Source: Muribaculaceae bacterium
GTDB taxonomy: Bacteria; Bacteroidota; Bacteroidia; Bacteroidales; Muribaculaceae
Length of the DNA: 64,000 nt
Direction of reading: 5' to 3'
Assembly (NCBI GenBank): GCA_017557625.1
Contig: JAFYYG010000042.1
Span: 114,461-178,460, forward strand
Below, in pieces: positions 1 to 8,577 of this stretch (position 1 is its first letter; each line of letters starts with the position of its first letter). The position numbers and the translations under genes were made by a program. The notes under the pieces are model-generated. The model worked only from the letters and a program-made list of their open reading frames with translations, was not told where the DNA came from and searched no databases.

Positions 1-1046
1 GTCACTTCTTCATTGCGTAACAAGTCGTCGGATGACGCTATCATGAAGAATCCCGCCTCGGATGTACCAAAGAGGTTGAAAAGGACTTTTCCGAGGTGCT
101 TGTTGGTTGTATCTACCCATTTCTTGTCGAGCCTGTCTCCGCCGCAAATGATACACTTCACCGTCTTCATCAACGATGGTGCCTCTTCATTTTGCCACAA
201 TCGTGCCAATATTGCAGGTACTACAGGCAACACTTCTATTTTCTCGTCAGCAACCATGTTCAATGCCTGGTCAGCTTCAAAATGGCTCATGAGGCAGACT
301 TTTTTTCCAATAAGAAATGACATGACAAGGACTGAGAGTCCAAACCCGTGATACATAGGCAACGACAATAACACACTATCATATTCATCAATACGAAGTT
401 TTTCAAGTAGCGCATAGAATGGCAGCAAAAGTTGGTTTATCGACATTTTCCTGGGCACCTCCTTGCTTTTTCCACTTGTGCCACCTGTAAAAACTGATAT
501 CTCACCGCCTCGTTTTATGTGCGGTATCTTTAAGTCAAAATCATTTCCTCTTGCAACTATCTCATTGTATAAATCCTCGCTCTCTTTGTATTTGCATGGT
601 AAGTCACAGGGTATTAGTTTGTCTCTCAACTCTGAGTCATAAATAAGCAAACTGATGTTATAGTCCTTCACCAAATCATCAACCATGCAAGATGCGACGT
701 CGGTATTTATCATTTTAACTTTTACTCCAAGACGTGACAATGCTGGTAGCAATAATGCCACCATAAAGTGATTCCTGCACAGTAATGACACACTCATTCC
801 TGCCTTGAGTGCATAATCGCTATATAGCAACTTTGCAAGTTGAGAGGAATAATCATACATCTCTTTGTAAGTAAAACGTTTCCCCAACGATACCAGAGCG
901 CACTTATCAGGATAATATATAGATGCGAACCTAATCAACGCCATCAGCGAGATGCCGTCTTTATAGATGCTCCTGAGCAGGTTGTAGATTCCTCTTGGAG
1001 TAATGAAATGTAACTTCGCTAACTTCGAGATTATCGTCCTGTTCAT
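1..1046 (-). CDS. AMP-binding acyl-CoA ligase-like enzyme, 3' end beyond window
   Basis: About 348 codons are open from an ATG at 1046 to the window edge, so the C-terminal part is missing. The adenylate-forming signature is present: a phosphate-binding loop reading FTGGTSGKSKE near residue 184 and an aromatic/acceptor motif FGTSEAGFF near residue 323. Enzymes of this family activate a carboxylic acid as acyl-AMP and usually pass it to CoA or a carrier protein. The P-loop is a variant (GGTSGKSK, not SGTTGxPK), so the substrate cannot be named. The start overlaps the stop of the upstream short-chain dehydrogenase in an ATGA, which implies translational coupling and a shared pathway, possibly lipid or ketoacyl chemistry (inference). 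The protein was translated directly from the minus strand. The family is secure; the role is not. Confidence 0.85.
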   Translation of the reverse strand, partial: MNRTIISKLAKLHFITPRGIYNLLRSIYKDGISLMALIRFASIYYPDKCALVSLGKRFTYKEMYDYSSQLAKLLYSDYALKAGMSVSLLCRNHFMVALLLPALSRLGVKVKMINTDVASCMVDDLVKDYNISLLIYDSELRDKLIPCDLPCKYKESEDLYNEIVARGNDFDLKIPHIKRGGEISVFTGGTSGKSKEVPRKMSINQLLLPFYALLEKLRIDEYDSVLLSLPMYHGFGLSVLVMSFLIGKKVCLMSHFEADQALNMVADEKIEVLPVVPAILARLWQNEEAPSLMKTVKCIICGGDRLDKKWVDTTNKHLGKVLFNLFGTSEAGFFMIASSDDLLRNEEV

Positions 1047-1807
1047 AGTGACCACCACGGCTTATAACGAAATTTTTTGCTCATTGCCAACTTCAATAAA
1101 ATACAAGACCCTTCATCGGCAGTATAAGCTGGCATGTTTTTATAGGTCTCATTCACTTCCGACATGGGTGTGTGCACCAGCGGCATATATGCCACTTGAA
1201 TTTTCACCCCGAGTTTTTTATGCTCTCGACGTGCGGTGCGGCACCATGCGTTTGCGGCGCATTTAGATGCGTGGTAAGCCGACCAACCTGGAACAAAAGG
1301 ATAACGGCTACTCACCGTAGATGTATAAACTATGCGTCCCTCTGCTCGCCTTAGAGAAGGCACCAAAGCTAGTGACAATGCAACCATTGACCGATAATTC
1401 AAATCCATAGTGCGGTCAAAATCATGCATCCTGTCGATAGAGTCACTTATATTACGATTGATTGATTTTCCTGCATTGCAAAAGAGAAAAGAAACCTCCG
1501 GCAGTTCTTCCCTCAGCGTTTCGCACCAAGCATCCAGTACTTTGCGTTGCCTGAGGTCGATGGCTTTATACCGTGCTTCGGTGCCATTCTCAAGAGCCTT
1601 GTGGCACAAGAGTTTCAATTTCTCCTCATTGCGGGCTAAGAGAAAAAGTTTGGCCTTAGCTGTTATCAGCCTATGCGTTAACGCCTCACCAATTCCCGAT
1701 GTCGCTCCTGTGATGACAACCCACTTGCCACCAAAGACTTCACTCAACTTGTTGTCGCTTATAGTTTTTTGGGGATATACTATATGCTTCCAAAGACTAG
1801 TCAACAT
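1043..1807 (-). CDS. short-chain dehydrogenase/reductase (SDR)
   Basis: This 254-residue protein is a classical-length SDR with a Rossmann fold. The cofactor motif TGATSGIG lies at residues 33-40, NAGKS near residue 112, a serine in the TSTVSSRYP stretch, and the catalytic YxxxK as YHASK near residue 178. SDRs reduce or oxidise carbonyl/alcohol groups with NAD(P)H. The stop codon overlaps the start of the AMP-binding enzyme in an ATGA, so the two are very likely co-translated and may act on one acyl substrate, as in ketoacyl or fatty-aldehyde reduction (inference). No signal peptide is seen, so it is cytoplasmic. The substrate cannot be read from the sequence. Confidence 0.9.
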   Translation of the reverse strand: MLTSLWKHIVYPQKTISDNKLSEVFGGKWVVITGATSGIGEALTHRLITAKAKLFLLARNEEKLKLLCHKALENGTEARYKAIDLRQRKVLDAWCETLREELPEVSFLFCNAGKSINRNISDSIDRMHDFDRTMDLNYRSMVALSLALVPSLRRAEGRIVYTSTVSSRYPFVPGWSAYHASKCAANAWCRTARREHKKLGVKIQVAYMPLVHTPMSEVNETYKNMPAYTADEGSCILLKLAMSKKFRYKPWWSL

Positions 1808-1873
1808 AACAACATTTTTCTCGCTGCAAAATTACAAAAAAATCTTTGAAAACAGATAGCAAAGTTACCTATA

Positions 1874-1896
1874 TTTAACCCAAATCGGCCATTAGA
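1874..1896. repeat. 23-base dispersed repeat, copy 1
   Basis: The bases here match 61062-61084 at 21 of 23 positions; both begin TTTAACCCAAATC and end CATTAGA. The second copy forms one arm of a hairpin; this copy lacks the matching arm. It is intergenic, upstream of the SDR gene. Function unknown. Confidence 0.55.
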
Positions 1897-1965
1897 CAAC
1901 GGAAGGCAGTGAAAGTACCTCAGAATTAGCAACATTTCATAAAGCAGACAAATTTAGTGTCCTAA

Positions 1966-2010
1966 AATGTCCTCAAAGGGTCGATTCCTTTGAGGACATT
2001 AGTGCTTTTT
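1966..2010. terminator. hairpin terminator below the SUMF1-like gene
   Basis: A 14-base perfect inverted repeat (1966-1979 with 1987-2000, arm AATGTCCTCAAAGG) encloses a 7-base loop. A run of five T follows on the plus side at 2006-2010, and a short T run follows on the minus side. The minus-strand gene at 2049 is the only transcript expected to end here. Confidence 0.7.
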
Positions 2011-2048
2011 CTTGAGACGACAACTGAGAAGTCCAACAGAGACTTGAA

Positions 2049-2951
2049 TTACTTTTTGATTCTCTTTTGCCCGTCTTCGATGACGATGCCTTTGTAATCT
2101 TCGGAAGCAGGCTGGCCTATCAAGTTATAGCGAGTGTTGCTTTGGGGGGCTATCGTCTCTGGAATGTTATTGATGCCTGTAGGCTCGTCAATACTTATGG
2201 TGGTTGCTGCAAGGCGCATTCCGATATAGTTCCAACGGATATTGGGAAGCTCATAGTTGCGGTACGATACTCGAGAGCCTTTTAGAGAGCCGCCCCAACT
2301 GCCTCCTCGTCTGACACGATTCTCACCGTCTTCAGGACCTGTGGGATTCTCTGCGGGCATCATATCATAGTCGCTATGCCAGTCCTGACACCATTCAAAC
2401 ACGTTGCCACTCATGTCATAAAGTCCTAATTCGTTGGGCGCCTTTTGAGCTACCACATGGGTGCAGTCTCCATCATGCCATGCTACTTCGTCGATGTCGT
2501 TGCTGCCACTATAAACATAATAGTGGTTGTAGATGCCACCTCGTGCTGCATATTCCCATTCCGACTCAGTGGGCAAACGGAAATCTATGCCGGTAAGCTG
2601 CGATAGTCTTGAGACAAAATCTTGACACTCAATCCACATGACACGTTCCACGGGCAAATCCAAGTCGCCAGTGAAACCGCTGGGGTTGTTGTCCATGACG
2701 GCGCTCCACAGGCGCTGCGTCACCTCGGTCTGACCAATGTAAAAATCATCGAGAGCGACCACATGGATAGGGTACTCATCATCTTCGGCGAGCAGCTGCT
2801 CGGCCGTTCCACCCATGTTGAAACGACCGCCCTTCACTTCCACCATTTTGAAAGACACCCCGTTTACAGTAATTTCTCTAACAATAGGCTCCTGACCCCA
2901 AGCCGTAATGCCTGCCAACAGAGCCAAAACAAACAAAATAACATTTTTCAT
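2049..2951 (-). CDS. secreted SUMF1/formylglycine-generating-enzyme-like protein
   Basis: This exported protein of about 300 residues carries a formylglycine-generating-enzyme-like (SUMF1) domain. I start it at the ATG at 2951 because a signal peptide (MKNVILFVLALLAGITAWG) begins there and a promoter sits in the longer frame upstream. The domain shows GGRFNMGG, YIGQTEVTQRLW, RLPTESEWEYAARGG, YDMSGNVFEWCQDW and RRGGSWGG. The paired cysteines of true sulfatase activators are not seen, so it is more likely a binding or structural member than an enzyme. The last 26 residues (from YNLIGQ to RIKK, with KGIVIEDG) resemble a short T9SS C-terminal sorting end. The kinase at 42046-43944 carries a close relative of the same domain, and GldK has the same fold. 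Confidence 0.85.
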   Translation of the reverse strand: MKNVILFVLALLAGITAWGQEPIVREITVNGVSFKMVEVKGGRFNMGGTAEQLLAEDDEYPIHVVALDDFYIGQTEVTQRLWSAVMDNNPSGFTGDLDLPVERVMWIECQDFVSRLSQLTGIDFRLPTESEWEYAARGGIYNHYYVYSGSNDIDEVAWHDGDCTHVVAQKAPNELGLYDMSGNVFEWCQDWHSDYDMMPAENPTGPEDGENRVRRGGSWGGSLKGSRVSYRNYELPNIRWNYIGMRLAATTISIDEPTGINNIPETIAPQSNTRYNLIGQPASEDYKGIVIEDGQKRIKK

Positions 2952-2973
2952 AATAAGCGTTTTAAATGTTATG

Positions 2974-3003
2974 CAAATATACAACAATAATTTGATTATC
3001 AAA
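2974..3003 (-). promoter_or_regulatory. Bacteroides-type promoter of the SUMF1-like gene
   Basis: Read on the minus strand, TTTG (3003-3000) and TATATTTG (2981-2974) are separated by 18 bases, matching the Bacteroidetes -33/-7 consensus. The start codon at 2951 lies about 23 bases below. The promoter supports the shorter start. Confidence 0.6.
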
Positions 3004-3014
3004 CAATAACATAA

Positions 3015-4100
3015 CTAATTAATCGTCGCGACGATGTATTCTGAGCGAGTGCCAATGCGATATTTTCCGCCCCAGATGCCAATGCCGGAAGATATGTAAT
3101 AGCGGGTATCGCCTTTTTGTAATGGTCCCCAGGCTTTTTCGTACATACCATTTACCAAAAGGCTTATGGGCCAAACTTGTCCCTCGTGGGTGTGACCGCT
3201 AAACTGGAAATCCACACCGGCCTTCTGTGCTTCCTCGAGTTTGTAGGGTTGGTGATCAAGCAGGATGATGTATTTTGTAGTATCTACCCCTTCGAGCAAG
3301 TGTTTCAATGGCTTGCGCTTGCGGCTGAATCGGTCGTCACGGCCCACAATCACCAGGTCGCCCATCGTGATGGTGGAGTCGCGAAGCAGCGTGATGCCAG
3401 CCCGCTCGTAGAAGTCGAGCGACTTGTCGATGCCACTGATATATTCATGGTTGCCCAAGCACGCCACAACTGGCGCGTTGAGTTGGTGAAAGTCGGCGGC
3501 CATATCCTCCTCAATCAGTGGCCGCAAGTGTCCGTCAATGATATCACCAGCCACAAGAATCAGATCGGGGTTTTCGTCGTTTATCATCTTCACCCACCGC
3601 TGCCATTCAGCTTTGCGGTTGTGGTAGCCAAGATGTAAATCGCTTATCATCACCACCCTTACAGGTTTTGACAATTGCTTGTCGGTAGTCAATGTCAACG
3701 GCTCCCGCACCTTGTTATTATAATGGATATTACCATACACAAGCAGCCCAGCTATCAATGCCGTGATGGAACCCGCTGTCCAAGCATTGCAGCAAATCCA
3801 CTCCTTAGGCACAAGATGGCACAATCGCCCCAAATCGAGCAAAACGAAAGCGAGGAGAAGGTAAAGAAACACAATTAGCCACGAGGTGCTGATGTTATAG
3901 CACAACGAAGCCAACCACAGTGGCATACGGTCATAAAGACCAGAAAATCCCACAAACAGCATCGCCAGTGCCGCCATCATCAGCCCCACCACAGTCCATT
4001 TAGCCCATACTGGAAATGGAAGCACCTGATACACATGCCATAACACATAGACATGCACGAGCACAGCAAGTAGTATAATAATGACAAAACCTATCTTCAT
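3015..4100 (-). CDS. membrane-anchored metallophosphoesterase (calcineurin-like)
   Basis: A 361-residue protein with about four N-terminal transmembrane helices (residues 1-140) followed by a calcineurin-like phosphoesterase domain. The metal-binding blocks are all present: SDLHLGYH near residue 153, AGDIIDG, LGNHEY and GHTHEGQ. Proteins of this layout (YaeI/YkuE-like) hydrolyse phosphoesters at the membrane, in some bacteria of lipid intermediates such as UDP-diacylglucosamine; which substrate applies here is not visible. It follows the SUMF1-like gene in orientation but has its own upstream region, shared divergently with the nitroreductase-like lipoprotein. Minus-strand TATTTTTG at 4136-4129 is a plausible -7 box. 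Confidence 0.88.
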   Translation of the reverse strand: MKIGFVIIILLAVLVHVYVLWHVYQVLPFPVWAKWTVVGLMMAALAMLFVGFSGLYDRMPLWLASLCYNISTSWLIVFLYLLLAFVLLDLGRLCHLVPKEWICCNAWTAGSITALIAGLLVYGNIHYNNKVREPLTLTTDKQLSKPVRVVMISDLHLGYHNRKAEWQRWVKMINDENPDLILVAGDIIDGHLRPLIEEDMAADFHQLNAPVVACLGNHEYISGIDKSLDFYERAGITLLRDSTITMGDLVIVGRDDRFSRKRKPLKHLLEGVDTTKYIILLDHQPYKLEEAQKAGVDFQFSGHTHEGQVWPISLLVNGMYEKAWGPLQKGDTRYYISSGIGIWGGKYRIGTRSEYIVATIN

Positions 4101-4189
4101 AAGTTGATAGAAAAGTGAATTTTTGGTACAAAAATAGTCATTTTAATTTTTATTCACGCGGGCAAAGCGATTTTTTCAAATAAATTCAG

Positions 4190-4197
4190 TATTTTTG
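4190..4197 (+). promoter_or_regulatory. putative -7 box of the nitroreductase-like gene
   Basis: TATTTTTG fits the Bacteroidetes -7 consensus TAnnTTTG and lies 20 bases before the ATG at 4218. No clear -33 TTTG is seen. A matching box for the divergent phosphoesterase gene lies at 4129-4136 on the minus strand. Confidence 0.4.
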
Positions 4198-4217
4198 TCA
4201 AAAAATTTTTATTCACC

Positions 4218-4820
4218 ATGACATATTACAAGATTTTTATTCTAGGGATTATTTCGCTTATGGCAAGTTGTAGTATTGAAGCTGAGGTACTTCCAACCCC
4301 TCAGACCACAGGCGGCAAGCCTCTCATGCAAGTGATGAGTGAACGCAAGTCAAGCCGCGACTATCAAGAAAACCAGACAGTTACCAAACAAGACCTGAGC
4401 AATATGCTCTGGGCCGCATGGGGCATCACCCACGATAGCAAGCGCACCATTGCCACTGCCATGAACCGCCAGGAACTGGTGCTCTACGTTATTACTCCCA
4501 CCGAGGTGAGCCGTTACAACCCCGAGGCCAACACCCTCACAGTAGTTAACACTGGTGACTTCCGCAAATATTGCACCATGCAGGACTTCGCCGCCATAGC
4601 ACCCATCAACATAGTATTGGCTGTGGATATCACCAAGCAGAATAAACCCGAATTCCAAGCCTATACCGCTGGAGCGGCATCACAGAATATCTACCTCTAC
4701 TGCGCCCAGGCAGGGCTGAAGACTGTGGTAAGAGCAGGGTTCGACCAGGAGAACCTGCCCAAAGCACTCAAACTCAGTGACAACGAGCGCATAATGTTTG
4801 TACAAACTGTAGGTAAATAA
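4218..4820 (+). CDS. nitroreductase-family lipoprotein (SagB/ThcOx-like)
   Basis: This 200-residue protein starts with a lipoprotein signal (lipobox MASC, Cys near residue 18), followed by a nitroreductase-like fold: ERKSSRDYQ near residue 43, LSNMLWAAWGI, and AYTAGAASQNIYLYCAQAGL near residue 150. Family members bind FMN and reduce or oxidise small molecules. An envelope-anchored, short version is common in Bacteroidales and seems to use the SagB/ThcOx branch of the family. The FMN-contacting Arg/Ser stretch is present. It precedes the M15-like lipoprotein by 8 bases and probably shares its transcript. The physiological substrate is unknown. Confidence 0.8.
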   Translation: MTYYKIFILGIISLMASCSIEAEVLPTPQTTGGKPLMQVMSERKSSRDYQENQTVTKQDLSNMLWAAWGITHDSKRTIATAMNRQELVLYVITPTEVSRYNPEANTLTVVNTGDFRKYCTMQDFAAIAPINIVLAVDITKQNKPEFQAYTAGAASQNIYLYCAQAGLKTVVRAGFDQENLPKALKLSDNERIMFVQTVGK

Positions 4821-4828
4821 GTCTAGCT

Positions 4829-5614
4829 TTGACAACTAAATCATATAAACAACTTGTTATATTTTTGGCAGCCATCTCAATGGTCGTCACTGTGTCACTG
4901 TCGTCGTGTAAGAAAGAGAAAAAGCACGAGAAGACTTTTCACGAATATTTCGACAAGTCGCAGCTGAAATACATTGACCAACTAGGCAAGAAACCACAGC
5001 TCGAAGACCGTCACGACAGTATCGACACACTAAGGGTAGATAAAGACGGCTTTCACCGCATTTATGCCAATCCACCAAAGGGGAAGTTCATCGAAATTTT
5101 TAACGACTACAACCCAGTGCAGATTCCCTATGCCGAGAAAAACGGAATAGAACCTATCAACAATCTGCACGATGCCTACAGGCTAAGGCAGCCGTTGGTG
5201 AGAATAGGCACTTGCGAGGCCTACTATCTTGACAGTCTCACCCACTCAATGCCATATTTGGTACCAAAAGCGGCAGTACTGCTCGAGGACATTGGCTGTG
5301 CCTTTGCCGACACTATCAAAGCACGTGGAGGCAGTGCTTATCGCATTGTGGTCACTAGCTGCACCCGCTCCCAATTCACGGTAGATAAACTCACTAAAGT
5401 CAACAACAATGCCTCTCCACGTTCATGCCACATGAACGGCACTACCTTCGACATTAGCTGGATGCACTACGAGCCCTACAATAACAACTTCCTCCTCAAC
5501 CGAGAAGACCTCACCAACGTGCTGGGAGAAATTCTTTACAAATTCCGACAACAGAAACGCTGTACTGTCCTATTCGAACAAGGACAATGCTGTTTCCATA
5601 TTACTGTAATGTAA
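4829..5614 (+). CDS. DUF5715/peptidase M15-like lipoprotein
   Basis: A 261-residue lipoprotein. I accept the TTG start at 4829 because it gives a complete lipoprotein signal ending LSSC at about residue 27; the next ATG (codon 18) would cut the hydrophobic core. The C-terminal half has the layout of DUF5715 and of M15 D,D-carboxypeptidases: a conserved stretch YRIVVTSCTRS, then SCHMNGTTFDISW, which matches the SxHxxGxxxD zinc motif of that group. This suggests peptidoglycan peptide cleavage or binding in the periplasm (inference). The gene begins 8 bases after the nitroreductase-like gene. The function of DUF5715 itself is not known to me. Confidence 0.72.
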   Translation: MTTKSYKQLVIFLAAISMVVTVSLSSCKKEKKHEKTFHEYFDKSQLKYIDQLGKKPQLEDRHDSIDTLRVDKDGFHRIYANPPKGKFIEIFNDYNPVQIPYAEKNGIEPINNLHDAYRLRQPLVRIGTCEAYYLDSLTHSMPYLVPKAAVLLEDIGCAFADTIKARGGSAYRIVVTSCTRSQFTVDKLTKVNNNASPRSCHMNGTTFDISWMHYEPYNNNFLLNREDLTNVLGEILYKFRQQKRCTVLFEQGQCCFHITVM

Positions 5615-5645
5615 AACTCAATATTTTTATAACCATCAAACAAAA

Positions 5646-6380
5646 ATGACTGAACAAAATGCAATTGCCAACTATCTGAAATACACTGGCAAGAAATCGT
5701 TCAACTTTACCACGGCACTCATCGACATGGACGGAGTGCTATTTGACTCAATGAAGAATCACACCCGCGCTTGGGTAAAACTGATGAAAAAGAACGGAAT
5801 CAAGTGCACACGCGATGAGTTCTACATGTATGAAGGTATGACAGGACGCGACATCATCAAGATGAAATTCAAGAATGGTGCCGGGAAGAATGTCACTGAC
5901 GATGAGGCACAAGCCCTCTACAAAGTAAAAACTCGCTATTTCACCGAACTCGGCGATGTGGAGACTGTGCCAGGAACGCTAGAAGTGCTTAAAGCCCTTA
6001 AGGAGGCTGGCATCAAATGCGTACTGGTAACTGGATCGGGAACTCAAGCCATGCTTGACCGCATCGACACTGAATATCCCGAAATCTTTGACGAGCAACG
6101 CATCACAGCTGCCGATGTGAAACGCGGCAAACCCAATCCTGAACCTTACCTCAAGGCGATGGCAAAGATAAACGCACAGCCCAACGAATGCCTCGTTCTT
6201 GAGAACGCGCCGCTGGGCGTTCAAGCAGGCCACACAGCTGGATGCTTCACGGTGGGAGTCACTACTGGCCCTATCCCTGAGAAAGACATCTACAAAGCTG
6301 GTGCCGACATGGTGTATAAAGATATGGAAACCATGCTCAATGCTTTGCCACAACTCATGGAAGCGTTTAAAAATGCATAA
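5646..6380 (+). CDS. HAD-superfamily phosphatase (beta-phosphoglucomutase-like)
   Basis: A 244-residue cytoplasmic HAD hydrolase. Motif I is DMDGVLFDS near residue 28, with a helical cap inserted after it. Motif II is VTGSGTQ near residue 126, motif III is the lysine in RGKPNPEPY, and motif IV sits in LVLENAPLG. The cap and motif I resemble beta-phosphoglucomutase and 2-deoxyglucose-6-phosphatase-like enzymes, which act on sugar phosphates. The second acidic residue of motif I (DMDGV) is present, so it should be catalytic. The substrate cannot be read. It is followed by a short-word repeat block and then aroB. Confidence 0.88.
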   Translation: MTEQNAIANYLKYTGKKSFNFTTALIDMDGVLFDSMKNHTRAWVKLMKKNGIKCTRDEFYMYEGMTGRDIIKMKFKNGAGKNVTDDEAQALYKVKTRYFTELGDVETVPGTLEVLKALKEAGIKCVLVTGSGTQAMLDRIDTEYPEIFDEQRITAADVKRGKPNPEPYLKAMAKINAQPNECLVLENAPLGVQAGHTAGCFTVGVTTGPIPEKDIYKAGADMVYKDMETMLNALPQLMEAFKNA

Positions 6381-6424
6381 TTCATAATGCACAATGCATA
6401 ATCTTTTAGTAATGCATTATGCGG
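6377..6424. repeat. short-word intergenic repeat (AATGCATAAT family)
   Basis: Imperfect copies of words such as AATGCATAAT, TTCATAATGCAC and GCATTATGCGGAAT run from the stop codon of the HAD gene. The same words recur at 21063-21096, 46607-46645 and 32574-32586. The block has self-complementary parts but no T tract. Confidence 0.65.
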
Positions 6425-6506
6425 AATATAGAATTGGGCTGCGCCACTTGTTTTTTTTTTAGACATAAGAACAAAAGATTATCTTTTTAATGCATATTCT
6501 TCTTTT

Positions 6507-7565
6507 ATGCACCGTAATAAGACAATGACCCTCCACATTACTAACGATGTAGATGCCACCCTCAACTCTATCATTGAGGGTGGCAATTACAATGTCGTGA
6601 TAGTGCTGGTTGACACCAACACCCGACGGTTGGTGCTGCCACTGCTGCCATGCCTAAGCAACGCTCACATCATAGAAATCACACCTGGAGACGATAACAA
6701 GAATCTCGTCACACTATCTCACGTCTGGAGTGAGATGGTACAATGTGGCGCTACACGACACTCGCTGCTTGTGAATCTGGGTGGTGGCATGGTGACCGAC
6801 TTGGGAGGCTTTGCGGCCGCTACGTTCAAACGCGGCATCGACTTTGTGAATGTTCCAACAACATTACTCGGAGCGATAGATGCCGCTGTGGGTGGCAAAA
6901 CAGGCATCAACTTCAATGGTCTGAAAAACGAGATTGGTGTCTTTGCTCCCGCCAAAGCGGTGATTGTTAGCACAATCTTCTTCCCTACCCTGCCCGAGAA
7001 GGAATTTAAATCAGGCTTTGCTGAGATGCTCAAGCACGCCATGCTGCACTCGCACGACAGTTTTGACCAGATGTTAAGTTTTAATTTTCAGAGTATTGAT
7101 TACGACCTTTTGCTCACTCTGATGAAAGAGTCACTGCTGGTTAAGCAAAACATCGTGGAGCAAGACCCCACAGAGCAGAACATGCGCAAAGCCCTCAACT
7201 TAGGGCACACTGTGGGACACGCATTCGAGAGCAAGGCTCTTGATGACGGCAAACCAGTGCCGCACGGCTATGCCGTGGCTTGGGGACTGGTTGTGGAGAG
7301 CGTGCTCTCACACATCATGCTGCAATTCCCAAGCGCTGATCTCTACACACTCGCGCGTTTTGTGAAAGAAAACTATGGCGTATTCCACATAACCTGCGAC
7401 CACTACGACCAGTTGCTCGACCTAATGCGCCACGACAAGAAAAGCCAAAACGGTGAGATAAACTGCACACTGCTTAAGGAATGTGGGAAACCAGTAATCA
7501 ACAACACAATAAAAGAGGACGACCTAAAAACCGCCCTCGATATCTACAGAGACCTAATCTGTTAA
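6507..7565 (+). CDS. aroB: 3-dehydroquinate synthase
   Basis: AroB converts DAHP to 3-dehydroquinate, the second step of the shikimate pathway, in the cytoplasm with NAD and a divalent metal. The 352 residues match the usual length. Diagnostic stretches are LGGGMVTDLGGFAAATFKRG near residue 91, VPTTLLGAIDAAVGGKTGIN near residue 117, the metal-ligand histidine region LNLGHTVGHAFE near residue 231, and PHGYAVAWG. Translation may start at 6507 or at the in-frame ATG at 6525; the family does not decide between them. It is a single gene between two repeat-rich intergenic stretches, convergent with the DUF4595 lipoprotein gene. Confidence 0.95.
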   Translation: MHRNKTMTLHITNDVDATLNSIIEGGNYNVVIVLVDTNTRRLVLPLLPCLSNAHIIEITPGDDNKNLVTLSHVWSEMVQCGATRHSLLVNLGGGMVTDLGGFAAATFKRGIDFVNVPTTLLGAIDAAVGGKTGINFNGLKNEIGVFAPAKAVIVSTIFFPTLPEKEFKSGFAEMLKHAMLHSHDSFDQMLSFNFQSIDYDLLLTLMKESLLVKQNIVEQDPTEQNMRKALNLGHTVGHAFESKALDDGKPVPHGYAVAWGLVVESVLSHIMLQFPSADLYTLARFVKENYGVFHITCDHYDQLLDLMRHDKKSQNGEINCTLLKECGKPVINNTIKEDDLKTALDIYRDLIC

Positions 7566-7582
7566 TTGTTATATTAAGTCAC

Positions 7583-7620
7583 AAGTGTTAAGCATACCAA
7601 ACGCATCACACTTAACACTT
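7583..7620. terminator. shared hairpin between convergent aroB and lipoprotein gene
   Basis: A perfect 10-base inverted repeat, AAGTGTTAAG (7583-7592) with CTTAACACTT (7611-7620), encloses 18 bases and reaches into the stop codon of the minus-strand gene. Its position suggests a two-way terminator. The arm uses the same ACACTTA word as the repeats at 20422 and 21106. Confidence 0.5.
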
Positions 7621-8467
7621 ACCTATACGTGATTCTCACCGTATATTTCGGTGTCTCGTTGGTTGTGTAGCTCTTTACATATCCGTCACTGTCAAGCTCG
7701 TAGGTGATATCGTAGCGCTTGAGTTGGAGAGGCTCATCAGAATCAGCCTCTACAGTCTGACTGTAGTCATAACCCTTTTTCATTACTGTGGGCAAATAAG
7801 CGCTTGTTGCACCAAAGAGACCTGCGTTGCGCATGATGGCGCACACATATTTGGTGAACGTGAACGACTCATTGCCTTCCACGTCAATGCAACCTTTGTT
7901 GATAGGCGCGCCAGTGCCATATTCATAAACCACACTGTCTTTCTTGTTCACTCCAGTACTCTCCCACTGCATGAGTTTGCCGTTGAGCCATGCCACCTTT
8001 GTCACGTCGGTAGATGATGGAGAAACTATCTGTGCCAATTCCAGCTCGTTGCTATAGCTATACTGCAACGCGGCGGCAGTGCGACTTGTTGACACGTTTT
8101 TGAGTTGGGTGATAGCGCCCTGAGCATTGACCTCAAACGAATAAGTCACGTCCTGGATGCTCTTGTCACAAATTATGGCACCATTGTCATAGTCGAAGTA
8201 GATAGTTTCCTCATTACTTCCGCCAGTGCCGTAATTGGTCACCACGTGAACGCTTTTTAAGTGGTCTCCATCGTAACTTGCAGTAGCAACAATCTTTGTG
8301 CCTTTAGCATCTTCCTTCTCAATCTTGCTGATAAACTTGTGACCAACAGGGAGTTGGGGATAAATCATATTGAACTCGCGGGTAAATGTGTTCTTGGGTT
8401 CATTATCACCGCAAGAAACCATCATAATTGCAAATAATGCTATTGCTAAATATTTCAAACTCTTCAT
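7619..8467 (-). CDS. DUF4595-type lipoprotein
   Basis: A 282-residue lipoprotein with a clear signal (lipobox MVSCG, Cys near residue 19). The body is a run of beta-strand units, alternating short charged turns with aromatic strands (for example YDGDHLKSV, IYFDYDNGA, YSYSNELELA), like the DUF4595 proteins of Bacteroidetes, which resemble shortened YD/RHS repeats. No catalytic motif is seen. Such proteins sit at the periplasmic or outer face of the outer membrane; their job is unknown. A -7 box TACCTTTG lies at 8504-8497 on the minus strand. Confidence 0.75.
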   Translation of the reverse strand: MKSLKYLAIALFAIMMVSCGDNEPKNTFTREFNMIYPQLPVGHKFISKIEKEDAKGTKIVATASYDGDHLKSVHVVTNYGTGGSNEETIYFDYDNGAIICDKSIQDVTYSFEVNAQGAITQLKNVSTSRTAAALQYSYSNELELAQIVSPSSTDVTKVAWLNGKLMQWESTGVNKKDSVVYEYGTGAPINKGCIDVEGNESFTFTKYVCAIMRNAGLFGATSAYLPTVMKKGYDYSQTVEADSDEPLQLKRYDITYELDSDGYVKSYTTNETPKYTVRITYR

Positions 8468-8577
8468 AATTTCTCGTGTTTTTATATTATCGACCGCAAA
8501 GGTAGATAAAAGTTTTCATTTGTCAGTTATCACTTGTCAGGTTTTTTTCGTTATTTTGCAACGTTTTTGAGAAAACG

